A stretch of 64,000 nucleotides of DNA from Flavobacterium tyrosinilyticum (GTDB taxonomy: Bacteria > Bacteroidota > Bacteroidia > Flavobacteriales > Flavobacteriaceae). The stretch spans positions 192,456 to 256,455 of the forward strand of contig NZ_JAMOKG010000001.1 in NCBI RefSeq assembly GCF_023656565.1. The letters are read 5' to 3'. The position numbers and the translations under genes are program-made. Positions 25,064 to 33,782 of this stretch are shown in pieces. The notes beneath the pieces are model-generated. The model was not told where the DNA came from, searched no databases, and saw only the letters and a program-made list of their open reading frames with translations. Position 1 is the stretch's first letter, and the number at the start of each line of letters is the position of its first letter.

Positions 25064-25408
25064 ATGAGCACATTTTCAATTTTTTTAGTTTTAATTACAA
25101 TAGTTTGTTTTCTATTGATCATCGTTATCATGGTACAAAACCCTAAAGGAGGCGGATTGTCTTCTACTATCAGCGGAACGCAGATGTTAGGTGGAGTACA
25201 AAAAACAACTGACTTTTTAGATAAAAGTACTTGGACTTTAGCTACTGTTTTAATTGTGCTAATTTTACTTTCTAGCTTAAGCTTCTCTGGATCTTTAAGC
25301 GACACAGATTCTAAAATCATTGATAAAACTGAAGCTCCTGTAAATGCACCTGCAGCTCCAGCACAAGGAACTACTCCTGCTCCTGCAACACCTGCACCAG
25401 CAAAATAA
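25064..25408 (+). CDS. secG: Preprotein translocase subunit SecG
   Basis: A 114-residue membrane protein with two helices (about 3-22 and 58-78) joined by the SecG-typical loop VQNPKGGGLSSTISGTQMLGG. The C-terminal tail is Ala/Pro-rich, as often in Bacteroidota. SecG assists the SecYEG channel in Sec-dependent export. It starts 3 bases after the preceding gene, so translation is likely coupled, and it is followed by a strong terminator. Confidence 0.95.
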   Translation: MSTFSIFLVLITIVCFLLIIVIMVQNPKGGGLSSTISGTQMLGGVQKTTDFLDKSTWTLATVLIVLILLSSLSFSGSLSDTDSKIIDKTEAPVNAPAAPAQGTTPAPATPAPAK

Positions 25409-25430
25409 AAAGTAGCTCGATATACAATCT

Positions 25431-25462
25431 AATGCCAGCCTGTCAAAGCTGGCATTTTTTTT
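25431..25462 (+). terminator. Rho-independent terminator after secG
   Basis: A 9-bp stem AATGCCAGC/GCTGGCATT (25431-25439, 25448-25456) with an 8-nt loop, followed by a T run to 25462. It separates the activator-lptE-secG run from groESL. Confidence 0.93.
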
Positions 25463-25488
25463 AAGAAATAATGTCAGTTTTTCCAGCA

Positions 25489-25503
25489 TGGCACAGTTTC
25501 TGA
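25489..25503 (+). promoter_or_regulatory. Possible sigma-54-like promoter of groESL
   Basis: TGGCACAGTTTCTGA resembles the -24/-12 pattern TGGCAC-N5-TTGC: GG and the -12 region are separated by the required 10 bases, but the -12 dinucleotide is GA in place of GC. It ends 49 bases before the groES ATG. No TAnnTTTG box and no CIRCE repeat were found in this leader. Confidence 0.35.
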
Positions 25504-25552
25504 AAGTTTATAGAACAGAAAAAAAACGTATAACTTATAATAATATAAAATC

Positions 25553-25828
25553 ATGGCTTTAAACATTAAACCGCTTTCAGACCGCGTACTTATTGAGCCT
25601 GTTGCAGCTGAAACTAAAACTGCCTCAGGTATTTTTATTCCAGATACTGCCAAAGAGAAACCACAAAAAGGAACTGTAGTTGCAGTAGGAAACGGAACTA
25701 AAGATCACACAATGACTGTAAAAGTTGGAGATACTGTTCTTTACGGTAAATATGCAGGAACCGAGTTAAAACTGGAAGGCACTGATTATCTAATCATGCG
25801 CGAGGATGATATTTTAGCGATTATCTAA
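25553..25828 (+). CDS. groES: Co-chaperonin GroES
   Basis: A 91-residue Cpn10: [12 protein letters not shown] at the N-terminus, the mobile loop around residues 18-32 ([19 protein letters not shown]), [15 protein letters not shown], and the C-terminal EDDILAII. It caps the GroEL cage. It forms a two-gene operon with groEL, 76 bases apart, and the leader lies downstream of a strong terminator, so groESL has its own promoter. Confidence 0.98.
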   Translation: MALNIKPLSDRVLIEPVAAETKTASGIFIPDTAKEKPQKGTVVAVGNGTKDHTMTVKVGDTVLYGKYAGTELKLEGTDYLIMREDDILAII

Positions 25829-25892
25829 AAAATATTGTATTAAGTACGAAGTATTAAGAACTTCATTTAACTTGAAACAAATCAAACTTTAA

Positions 25893-27536
<1,644 letters not shown>

Positions 27537-27557
27537 TTCATTCTCTTCTTAAAAATT

Positions 27558-27590
27558 AAAAGCGCTAGATTTACTTCTAGCGCTTTTTTT
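27558..27590 (+). terminator. Rho-independent terminator after groEL
   Basis: Stem AAAGCGCTAGA/TCTAGCGCTTT (about 27559-27569 and 27576-27586) with loop TTTACT and a trailing T run. Confidence 0.93.
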
Positions 27591-27594
27591 GTTC

Positions 27595-27887
27595 GCCACG
27601 AATTCACGAATTATATTTTCAAATCTGTGTGTTTATTTTTTGCCACAGATTTCATTGATTTAATGGATTTTCCAAGCTTTGTCTATAATTTTTTTCACGC
27701 AGATTTTACTGATTTTGGCAGATCTATGCAGATTAAAATTTAAAAAATCTGCTTAAATCTTTTTTAAATCTGCGTGAAAATTTACTCCTAAAGATTTCGC
27801 AGATTTTATTTTAATCCTTTTAATCTGTGTAATCTGTGGCTAACAAAATAGATACAGATTATAAAAAATAATTCGTGAATTCGTGGC
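27595..27887. repeat. Triple-nested inverted repeat in the groEL downstream spacer
   Basis: The 452-bp spacer 27537-27988 holds three concentric inverted pairs. The outer 20-bp arms are perfect (27595-27614 with 27868-27887). A middle GCCACAGATT pair follows (27642-27651 with 27831-27840). An inner 15-bp pair (27692-27706 with 27766-27780) encloses a smaller palindrome. Variants of CAGATT/AATCTG recur throughout. No ORF of note. It looks like repeated insertion of related palindromes into one another. Confidence 0.85.
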
Positions 27888-27959
27888 TATTCTCAATGGT
27901 CAAATCGTGGCTATCTTTTTATTTAACATTCTCTTTTTCTTTAAAAAATCTGTTATCTC

Positions 27960-27967
27960 TACCTTTG
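27960..27967 (+). promoter_or_regulatory. -7 box of the phosphodiesterase gene
   Basis: TACCTTTG matches TAnnTTTG, 21 bases before the ATG at 27989. The -33 region has only TTC-rich sequence. Confidence 0.55.
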
Positions 27968-27988
27968 CAGGCATAATATATTCAAAAA

Positions 27989-29188
27989 ATGAAAAAGTAT
28001 TTTACTTCACTCCTATCTTTAGTTTTTCTTTCTCTTTCATTCGTTTTACAAGCCCAAAATAGCAAAGACAATTATGTTGTTTTAATTTCGATGGATGGTT
28101 TCCGTTGGGATTATGACAAAATGTATAATCTTCCGAATCTGAAGCAAATTGAAAAAGAAGGCGTTCATGCCAAATCAATGAAACCTTCTTACCCAAGTAA
28201 AACTTTTCCAAATCATTATTCCATTGTAACGGGACTTTACCCAGATCATCACGGAATCATCAATAATGTTTTTTACGATGCTTCTTTGAATCAATCTTTC
28301 TCATTATCTAGTAATGCTAAAAACGATTCGAGATTTTATGGCGGTAATCCGATTTGGAATTTAGCGGAGCAGCAAGGTGTAAAAACCGCTTCTTTCTTTT
28401 GGCCAGGTTCTGATATTGACAAAAGAAATCCGAGTTATTTCAAGAACTACGATGGTAAAGTTCCATACGGCGCTAGAATCGATACGGTTATGAAATGGTT
28501 ACAGCTTCCAGAAAAGCAACGTCCGCATTTGGTTACTTTATATTTTGACGAACCCGATCATACGGGCCATAATTTTGGTCCGCTTTCGCCAAAAACCGAA
28601 AAAACAGTAATCAAAATGGATTCGATTATGGGCGAAATATCGAGAAGATTAGATCAATTGCCTATTGGGAAACAAATCAATTTAATTATCGTTTCAGACC
28701 ACGGAATGGCCACTATAAGTAACGATAAAAAAGTAGCGGTTTTAGATTATTTAAAACCAGAATGGCTAGGATATAAGGATGTTGTCAATCCAATTATGAG
28801 TTTGCAGGCAAAACCAGGCTATCAGGATTCTATTGCCAATGCTTTGAAAAAAGTGCCTCATATTAAATTTTGGAAATCGACAGAAGTTCCGAAGAGACTA
28901 CATTACGGAACAAATCCACGTGTGCATGATTTCGTTATAGAAGCCGATAAAGGTTGGAGTTTAGTAAGCAAAGAAAGCACACATATAAATGGCGGAACGC
29001 ATGGTTATGACAATGAAGAAAAAGACATGCATGCTATTTTTTATGCAAAAGGCCCTGCTTTTAAAGTTGACAAAACAGTAAAAACATTTCAGAATGTTTC
29101 GGTTTATCCTTTAATTGCTCATATTTTAGGTCTGCAAATTGGCGAAATTGACGGGAAGTTAAGTGATGTCAAATCGATGCTTCGCTAA
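27989..29188 (+). CDS. Secreted nucleotide pyrophosphatase/phosphodiesterase
   Basis: A 399-residue protein with a signal peptide (about 1-23, ending LQAQ). It belongs to the alkaline-phosphatase superfamily, ectonucleotide pyrophosphatase/phosphodiesterase branch. Metal ligand Asp36 lies in ISMDGFRWD, the catalytic Thr72 in YPSKTFPNHY, and further zinc ligands in FDEPDHTGHNFGP near 190 and VSDHGMA near 237, with a His in GGTHGYDN near 333. It likely hydrolyses phosphodiester or pyrophosphate bonds in nucleotides outside the cytoplasm. Stand-alone gene with its own -7 box; exact substrate unknown. Confidence 0.92.
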   Translation: MKKYFTSLLSLVFLSLSFVLQAQNSKDNYVVLISMDGFRWDYDKMYNLPNLKQIEKEGVHAKSMKPSYPSKTFPNHYSIVTGLYPDHHGIINNVFYDASLNQSFSLSSNAKNDSRFYGGNPIWNLAEQQGVKTASFFWPGSDIDKRNPSYFKNYDGKVPYGARIDTVMKWLQLPEKQRPHLVTLYFDEPDHTGHNFGPLSPKTEKTVIKMDSIMGEISRRLDQLPIGKQINLIIVSDHGMATISNDKKVAVLDYLKPEWLGYKDVVNPIMSLQAKPGYQDSIANALKKVPHIKFWKSTEVPKRLHYGTNPRVHDFVIEADKGWSLVSKESTHINGGTHGYDNEEKDMHAIFYAKGPAFKVDKTVKTFQNVSVYPLIAHILGLQIGEIDGKLSDVKSMLR

Positions 29189-29419
29189 TTAGAGAATGAG
29201 GCAATTAGAAAATTTGATAATTAGAAAATTCTTGAATTAAATAATTAATTGAATTGCCTCCAGCTAAAGCTGGAGGCAATTCAAAAAAAAACAAATTCGC
29301 ACAGTATATATCTGTAGAGATACACTGCGGTGCGTCTCTAAAGATATACATGATGTAAAATCATTTTCTAATTGACAAATTTTCTAATTATCAAATTGAC
29401 ACATTATCAAATTAGCCCA
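29189..29419. repeat. Intergenic nest of AATTAGAAAATTTGATAAT-type repeats
   Basis: Between convergent genes. Outer arms made of AATTAG/CTAATT and TTTGATAAT/ATTATCAAA tracts (about 29197-29230 and 29361-29416) face each other in inverted orientation. Inside lie the perfect palindrome 29251-29282 and a second, GC-richer palindrome about 29311-29340 of the GAGACGCACCGCAGTG type. Confidence 0.65.
29251..29282. repeat. Perfect 15-bp-arm palindrome
   Basis: Arms GAATTGCCTCCAGCT (29251-29265) and AGCTGGAGGCAATTC (29268-29282) separated by AA. It is followed by nine A on the plus strand, and so by a T run only if read as the start of a minus-strand hairpin. It could stop transcription between the convergent genes. 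Confidence 0.8.
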
Positions 29420-30259
29420 TTAAAAACCAGTCGAAACCGAAACCGATTTCCATCCTTCTAATTCTTTCTGAACACTTGCTATTTTTTGATTTGCCATATT
29501 AAAAGCATCTTCACCTAAAAATAAATGTAAAGGCGGATTTTGGTCCTGACTTACTTTAATTAAAGCTTCAGCCAATTTAACTGGATCTCCTGGCTGATTT
29601 TCATTGATGTCGTCTTTATGAGCACTTTGAGACTGTCTCACTTCTTTATACTCCGCAATTGGATTTTCTGGCACTAAAAGCGAGCTGTCTTTTAAGAAAT
29701 CGGTTCTAAAATAACCTGGATAGACAATTGTAGCATGAACTCCAAAAGGCTTAATTTCTGTTGCTAAAGATTCCGTTAGGCCTGCAACCGCAAACTTAGT
29801 CGAGCAGTAAATTCCCCAACCAGGAAATTCTCCATAATATCCTCCAACAGAAGAAATATTAAAAATATGCCCCGATTGATTGGCACGAAGAATAGGCATT
29901 GCATTTCTAATTACATTTAATAATCCGAAAACATTTACTTCGTAGTTTTTTCTAGCTTCTGCATCTGTTAATTCTTCTAAAGCTCCTAATAATCCGTAAC
30001 CAGCATTATTGACTAAAACATCGATTGTTTTAAAATGGTTTACGGCTCTATCAATTGCTGTTTTTACACTTTTTTCATCCACTAAATCCATCTCAAGAGG
30101 AAGAAAATTTTCTGATGCTTTTCCTAATGCTACACTTAAAGAAGCTTCATTTCTTGACGTTGCAGCCACTTTAAAACCCTCTGCTAATAATTTTTTAGCT
30201 AACTCTAATCCAAGTCCTTTTGAAGCACCTGTAATAAACCAAACTTTGTTATTTTCCAT
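29420..30259 (-). CDS. Short-chain dehydrogenase/reductase
   Basis: A 279-residue classical SDR. The cofactor motif TGASKGLG is at residues 10-17, NNAG at 84-87, and the catalytic Ser136/137-Tyr151-Lys155 tetrad region includes YCSTK. Arg36 after the second strand (AATSRNE) suggests NADP(H) preference. Substrate unknown; sequence style matches oxidoreductases annotated as SDR family proteins near AraC regulators. It lies downstream of the AraC gene in the same orientation, 92 bases apart, with its own -7 box. Confidence 0.92.
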   Translation of the reverse strand: MENNKVWFITGASKGLGLELAKKLLAEGFKVAATSRNEASLSVALGKASENFLPLEMDLVDEKSVKTAIDRAVNHFKTIDVLVNNAGYGLLGALEELTDAEARKNYEVNVFGLLNVIRNAMPILRANQSGHIFNISSVGGYYGEFPGWGIYCSTKFAVAGLTESLATEIKPFGVHATIVYPGYFRTDFLKDSSLLVPENPIAEYKEVRQSQSAHKDDINENQPGDPVKLAEALIKVSQDQNPPLHLFLGEDAFNMANQKIASVQKELEGWKSVSVSTGF

Positions 30260-30290
30260 GATCTTAAATTTTTACGTTTATAATTACAGG

Positions 30291-30298
30291 ACAAAGGT
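30291..30298 (-). promoter_or_regulatory. -7 box of the SDR gene
   Basis: Minus-strand TACCTTTG, 31 bases upstream of the ATG at 30259. No TTG at the -33 distance. Confidence 0.5.
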
Positions 30299-30351
30299 AT
30301 TGGCAAAGTGCTTCTTAAAAATTAAAGCAATCAAGTAAGAAGTTGCAAAAA

Positions 30352-31260
30352 TCAATCAATTTCTGCTAATCGATAGTTTTTAGGAGAAACCTGAACATTT
30401 TTTTTGAAGAAATTAATAAAATGGGACAATTCTTCAAAACCTAAACACCAAGCAATTTCATTAATATTCCAATTGGTTTGTTTTAAAAGAATCATCGCTT
30501 CCTGAACAATTCTTTCCGAAATGATCTGAGAAGTTGTTTTTCCTGTTGTTTCTTTTAACGCTTTATTTAAATGATTCACATGTACATTTAACTGATTGGC
30601 ATATTCTGACGGCGAACGAAAATTAATTTGCTGTGAAATGGATTCTACAGGAAATTGTCTTTCTAATAATTCTAAAAACAAAGAAGAAACTCGAATTGTA
30701 GCATTCGATTTACTATATAATGAAGCAGTTACGGTTTGTGTTTTTAATGCTAAATGAATAATTTCAAAAACCAGATTTCGAAGCACATCATATTTAAAAG
30801 CATAATCAGAATTGATTTCTTCGAACATTTTTAAATAAATTGTTTTTAGAGATTCTGCTAATGCTGCAGAAACAGGAACAACAGGATTCCCGCCTGGCTG
30901 AAATAATGGATATTCTTTTAGATTGCCAAACTGACTAAAAAATGCATCTGTAAAAATACAGAAAAAGCCCGTTTGATTTTCATCAATATGCTCCCAACTA
31001 TACGGAATTTGTGGATTTGCAAAAAACAAGGCTTGATCTTCAATCGTTACAATTTTATCTGCATAATGCACTTTGTTTTTACCAATGATTAAACTTATCT
31101 TATAAAAGTCTTTTCTGGTATAAGGCAATGGATTGCAAGTACTTCCAATATATTCGTCTAGCTTAAAAACATTAAAATGTCCGATCTCCTTTTTAAGATT
31201 CTCGGGCATTCCTTTTATTTTTACTGTATAAAAGTCTTCTAAAGTTTCTGTCAGTTTCAT
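30352..31260 (-). CDS. AraC-family transcriptional regulator
   Basis: A 302-residue regulator. Residues about 20-190 form a cupin-like sensory part, and the last ~100 residues are an AraC helix-turn-helix domain (SEYANQLNVHVNHLNKALKE near 215, INEIAWCLGFEELSHFINFF near 268). It probably controls the adjacent SDR gene, since the AraC-SDR pairing is common; this is inference. Its -7 box ends just 4 bases before the ATG, so the transcript is likely leaderless. Confidence 0.92.
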   Translation of the reverse strand: MKLTETLEDFYTVKIKGMPENLKKEIGHFNVFKLDEYIGSTCNPLPYTRKDFYKISLIIGKNKVHYADKIVTIEDQALFFANPQIPYSWEHIDENQTGFFCIFTDAFFSQFGNLKEYPLFQPGGNPVVPVSAALAESLKTIYLKMFEEINSDYAFKYDVLRNLVFEIIHLALKTQTVTASLYSKSNATIRVSSLFLELLERQFPVESISQQINFRSPSEYANQLNVHVNHLNKALKETTGKTTSQIISERIVQEAMILLKQTNWNINEIAWCLGFEELSHFINFFKKNVQVSPKNYRLAEID

Positions 31261-31264
31261 TTGG

Positions 31265-31272
31265 CAAAGTTA
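31265..31272 (-). promoter_or_regulatory. -7 box of the AraC gene, abutting the start codon
   Basis: Minus-strand TAACTTTG followed by only 4 bases before the ATG at 31260; predicts transcription starting at or next to the start codon. Confidence 0.55.
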
Positions 31273-31349
31273 CGAAAATCAAATTATTCTAATTAGATAA
31301 TTTTAGAATGTGCCAATTAGAAAATTAGAAAATTTGATGATCAACTGAT

Positions 31350-31417
31350 TGTCACCCTGAGCGAAGTCGAAGGGCGTTCTAATTAGCACGTGGGCTTCGA
31401 CTTCGCTCAGCCTGACA
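31350..31417. repeat. Inverted repeat of the CCTGAGCGAAGTCGAAG family
   Basis: Arms 31350-31372 and 31395-31417 match at 21 of 23 positions. A single half-copy of the same sequence occurs at 49118-49140 in this window, showing a dispersed family. Confidence 0.8.
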
Positions 31418-31425
31418 AAAACAGC

Positions 31426-31457
31426 AAACCCGACAGGTTTTAAAACCTGTCGGGTTT
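31426..31457. repeat. Perfect 32-bp palindrome
   Basis: AAACCCGACAGGTTTT followed directly by its reverse complement, with no loop. As DNA it could form a cruciform; as RNA it could act as a bidirectional terminator. Confidence 0.85.
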
Positions 31458-31588
31458 AATTTTTTGAGATACTTTGTGTAGACGCACTGCAGTGCGCCTC
31501 TACAGATACACGTCTCCAAAATCATTATCTAATTATCTAATGGACACATTCTCAAATTATCTAATTATCAAATTGCCCCATTTTCTAA

Positions 31589-33118
31589 TTAACTAACCAC
31601 TTTATATGTCGGATCTTCAATAACATTAACATTTATAACCGCATCTGCATTTTTGAGTAATTGCCTGCAGTCTGGGCTTAAATGCTGCAACTCTACTGTT
31701 TTATTTAGCTGATTGTATTTTTTTGTCAGATTATTTAAAGCTTCTATTGCCGACATATCAGAAACTCGACTTTCTTTAAAATCTATTATAATATGATCCG
31801 GATCGTTCTGAATATCAAATTTTTCTAAAAAAGCAGCAGTTGAACCAAAGAATAATGGACCATAAATTTCGTAATGTTTTACTCCGTTTTCATCTATATA
31901 ATTTCTTGCGCGAATTCGTTTTGCACTTTCCCAAGCAAAAACCAAAGCCGAAATAATTATGCCAATTAAAACTGCCAAAGCCAGATTATGCAATACAATC
32001 GTGATTAAAGCCACTAGAATTCCAACAAAAATATCATGTCTTGGCATTTTATTGATAATCTTAAAACTAGCCCATTCAAAAGTTGTAATGGCAACCATCA
32101 TCATCACTCCAACTAAGGCCGCCATGGGCAGTTTTCCAATTACGGGCGCTCCAAAAAGTATGATAATCAAAATGGTTAGAGAAGCAATAATTCCCGAAAG
32201 TCTGGCTCTAGAACCAGCTCCAAGATTTACCAATGTTTGTGCAATCATTGGGCATCCACCCATTCCGTAAAAAAAGCCGTTTAAGATGTTCGAGCTTCCT
32301 TGCGCAATACATTCTCTATTGCTGTTTCCTCTTGTTCCTGTAATTTCATCAACTAAATTCAGCGTAAGCAAACCTTCTGTTAAACCTACAGCCGCAACAA
32401 TTACCGAATATGGGAATATCACTTTAAAAGTCTCAAAAGAAAATGGAATATTCGGAATATGAAACGGAGGAAATCCGCCTTGAACCGATGCGATATCTTC
32501 TACCGTTTTAGTTTCAATATTAAAAACAATGACCAAAGCAAAAACGACCATAATAGCTACTAAAGATGCTGGAACCGCTTTTGTAATCTTTGGAAAAATC
32601 AAAACAATTGCAATAGTCAAAGCCACCAAACCTAACATAATATAAAGAGGAGTTCCCTGAAGCCAAGAAACCTGACCGTTCACCATGGTTTTAAACTGTT
32701 CTAGCTGCGACATAAAAATCACAACCGCCAAACCGTTTACAAAACCAAACATTACGGGCTGCGGAACTAATCGAATAAATTTTCCAAGTTTAAAAAGTCC
32801 GATACAAATTTGAACCACGCCGCCCAATGCGACTGCGGCAAAAACATATTCTATTCCGTGCGATTTCATTAAGGCAATCAAAACAATTACCGTTGCCCCT
32901 GCACCGCCTGAAATCATTCCGGGTCTTCCTCCAAAAATAGCCGTAACCAATCCCGCAATAAAAGCAGCATACAACCCAACCAACGGCGGAAATCCAGCTA
33001 AAATAGCAAACGACAGCGATTCTGGAATCATAGTCATCGCCACAGTTAAACCCGCTAAAATTTCGTTTTTGTAATTGACTTTCTGGCTAAAATCGAAGAG
33101 TTGGAATGCTTTTTTCAT
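31589..33118 (-). CDS. SulP-family anion transporter with STAS domain
   Basis: A 509-residue inner-membrane permease of the SulP (SLC26-like) family. The N-terminal transport core has 10 or more helices, including TVAMTMIPESLSFAILAGFPP and GGRPGMISGGAGATVIVLIA. A cytoplasmic STAS domain covers roughly the last 100 residues (IIIDFKESRVSDMSAIEALN). Likely substrate is sulfate or bicarbonate; not decidable here. I use the ATG at 33118: 13 codons further upstream are open, but a -7 box lies inside that extension, 5 bases before this ATG. Confidence 0.92.
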   Translation of the reverse strand: MKKAFQLFDFSQKVNYKNEILAGLTVAMTMIPESLSFAILAGFPPLVGLYAAFIAGLVTAIFGGRPGMISGGAGATVIVLIALMKSHGIEYVFAAVALGGVVQICIGLFKLGKFIRLVPQPVMFGFVNGLAVVIFMSQLEQFKTMVNGQVSWLQGTPLYIMLGLVALTIAIVLIFPKITKAVPASLVAIMVVFALVIVFNIETKTVEDIASVQGGFPPFHIPNIPFSFETFKVIFPYSVIVAAVGLTEGLLTLNLVDEITGTRGNSNRECIAQGSSNILNGFFYGMGGCPMIAQTLVNLGAGSRARLSGIIASLTILIIILFGAPVIGKLPMAALVGVMMMVAITTFEWASFKIINKMPRHDIFVGILVALITIVLHNLALAVLIGIIISALVFAWESAKRIRARNYIDENGVKHYEIYGPLFFGSTAAFLEKFDIQNDPDHIIIDFKESRVSDMSAIEALNNLTKKYNQLNKTVELQHLSPDCRQLLKNADAVINVNVIEDPTYKVVS

Positions 33119-33123
33119 GGGCA

Positions 33124-33131
33124 CAAAATTA
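33124..33131 (-). promoter_or_regulatory. -7 box of sulP, abutting the start codon
   Basis: Minus-strand TAATTTTG with 5 bases to the ATG at 33118. A TTG lies 23 bases further upstream, at the long end of the accepted spacing. It decides the start and predicts a leaderless transcript. Confidence 0.6.
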
Positions 33132-33366
33132 GAAAAATAATATGCAAAAAAGCACAAACCTTTTCGTATTGAAAAAGCAGTAATGATAGGATAATTTAAA
33201 CAGCTTTATTAAGTTAGCTGTTCTAAAAGAAAAAGTAAAATCGAAAGTATAAAACCGATCATTTCTGTATTTAATTTTAAATTAAAATATTATGCAAAAT
33301 ACTTACAAAAAAAGCAAATACAGCTGCGTATTTTCACCCGATTTAATTTTTGATGGTTTTAAAACA

Positions 33367-33612
33367 TTATTCCAATCTTACACAAGTATAACCTAAACCT
33401 GCAACATGACTCGCAACATTATCGTATTGCAAATCAATGCCTTCAATTCTTAATATCTTATCACAATCTTCCAAATCAAAATTAATTTTGTATTCTGGAA
33501 ACTGCTTTTGCATCATGGTTACCACATAGTCTCGATCAGATTCTTTCTGAACATTTGTTTTAAAAATTTCCACGACCATATCGGCATCTTTTAATTCTTT
33601 AAACTGGTACAT
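33367..33612 (-). CDS. Small HMA-like protein without CxxC
   Basis: An 81-residue cytoplasmic protein. The strand-helix-strand order and closing sequence VAGLGYTCVRLE resemble heavy-metal-associated (HMA) ferredoxin-like domains, as do the first strand VVEIFKTNVQ and the middle strand DKILRIEG. The metal-binding CxxC that should follow the first strand is absent (position occupied by KESDRDY). I cannot name a function. It may be a protein-interaction relic of the HMA fold. Stand-alone gene with A-rich leader. Confidence 0.7.
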   Translation of the reverse strand: MYQFKELKDADMVVEIFKTNVQKESDRDYVVTMMQKQFPEYKINFDLEDCDKILRIEGIDLQYDNVASHVAGLGYTCVRLE

Positions 33613-33687
33613 TTTTATTTTTTATTAAAAAGAGATTAGAAATTCGAATTCAAAAATAAAGGAGAAGTCCCTATTTTAACAGCAATT

Positions 33688-33730
33688 TTATACCAATGGC
33701 GTATGATTTATACGAATGGCGTTGGTATAA
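33688..33730. repeat. Palindrome upstream of the histidine kinase gene
   Basis: TTATACCAA (33688-33696) faces TTGGTATAA (33722-33730), with an inner CGTAT/ATACG pair and a duplicated AATGGCGT. It lies 52 bases upstream of the ATG at 33783 and might be an operator, or one of the dispersed palindromes. Confidence 0.65.
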
Positions 33731-33769
33731 ATTATTCCTGATAAATGCCTACAAACTATACGATTGTAT

Positions 33770-33777
33770 TATTTTTG
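33770..33777 (+). promoter_or_regulatory. -7 box of the histidine kinase gene, abutting the start codon
   Basis: TATTTTTG followed by 5 bases and then ATG at 33783. No good -33 TTG. It supports 33783 over the longer open frame from 33696. Confidence 0.5.
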
Positions 33778-33782
33778 CCGCT

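Larger units (their letters stand above)
31261..31588. repeat. Intergenic nest of palindromic repeats between araC-type and sulP genes
   Basis: A 328-bp spacer between two minus-strand genes. It is packed with repeats: outer AATTAGATAAT-type tracts (about 31287-31345 and 31520-31585) in inverted orientation, then three palindromes inside (31350-31417, 31426-31457, 31477-31504). The only other element is the AraC -7 box. Confidence 0.75.

Noticed and set aside
25409..25552. CIRCE element expected before groES
   Set aside because: No TTAGCACTC-N9-GAGTGCTAA-like inverted repeat is present in the leader.
29189..31588. CRISPR array suspected from repeated AATTTGATAAT tracts
   Set aside because: Repeats are inverted, irregular in spacing and length, and no cas genes are present.
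33199..33222. AACAGCT/AGCTGTT hairpin between sulP and the HMA-like gene
   Set aside because: Seven-bp stem 145 bases beyond the gene end without a T run; too weak to call a terminator.
33696..33782. Longer N-terminus of the histidine kinase
   Set aside because: The stretch overlaps a palindrome and contains the -7 box; translation there is Trp/Tyr-rich and precedes the first good ATG at 33783.
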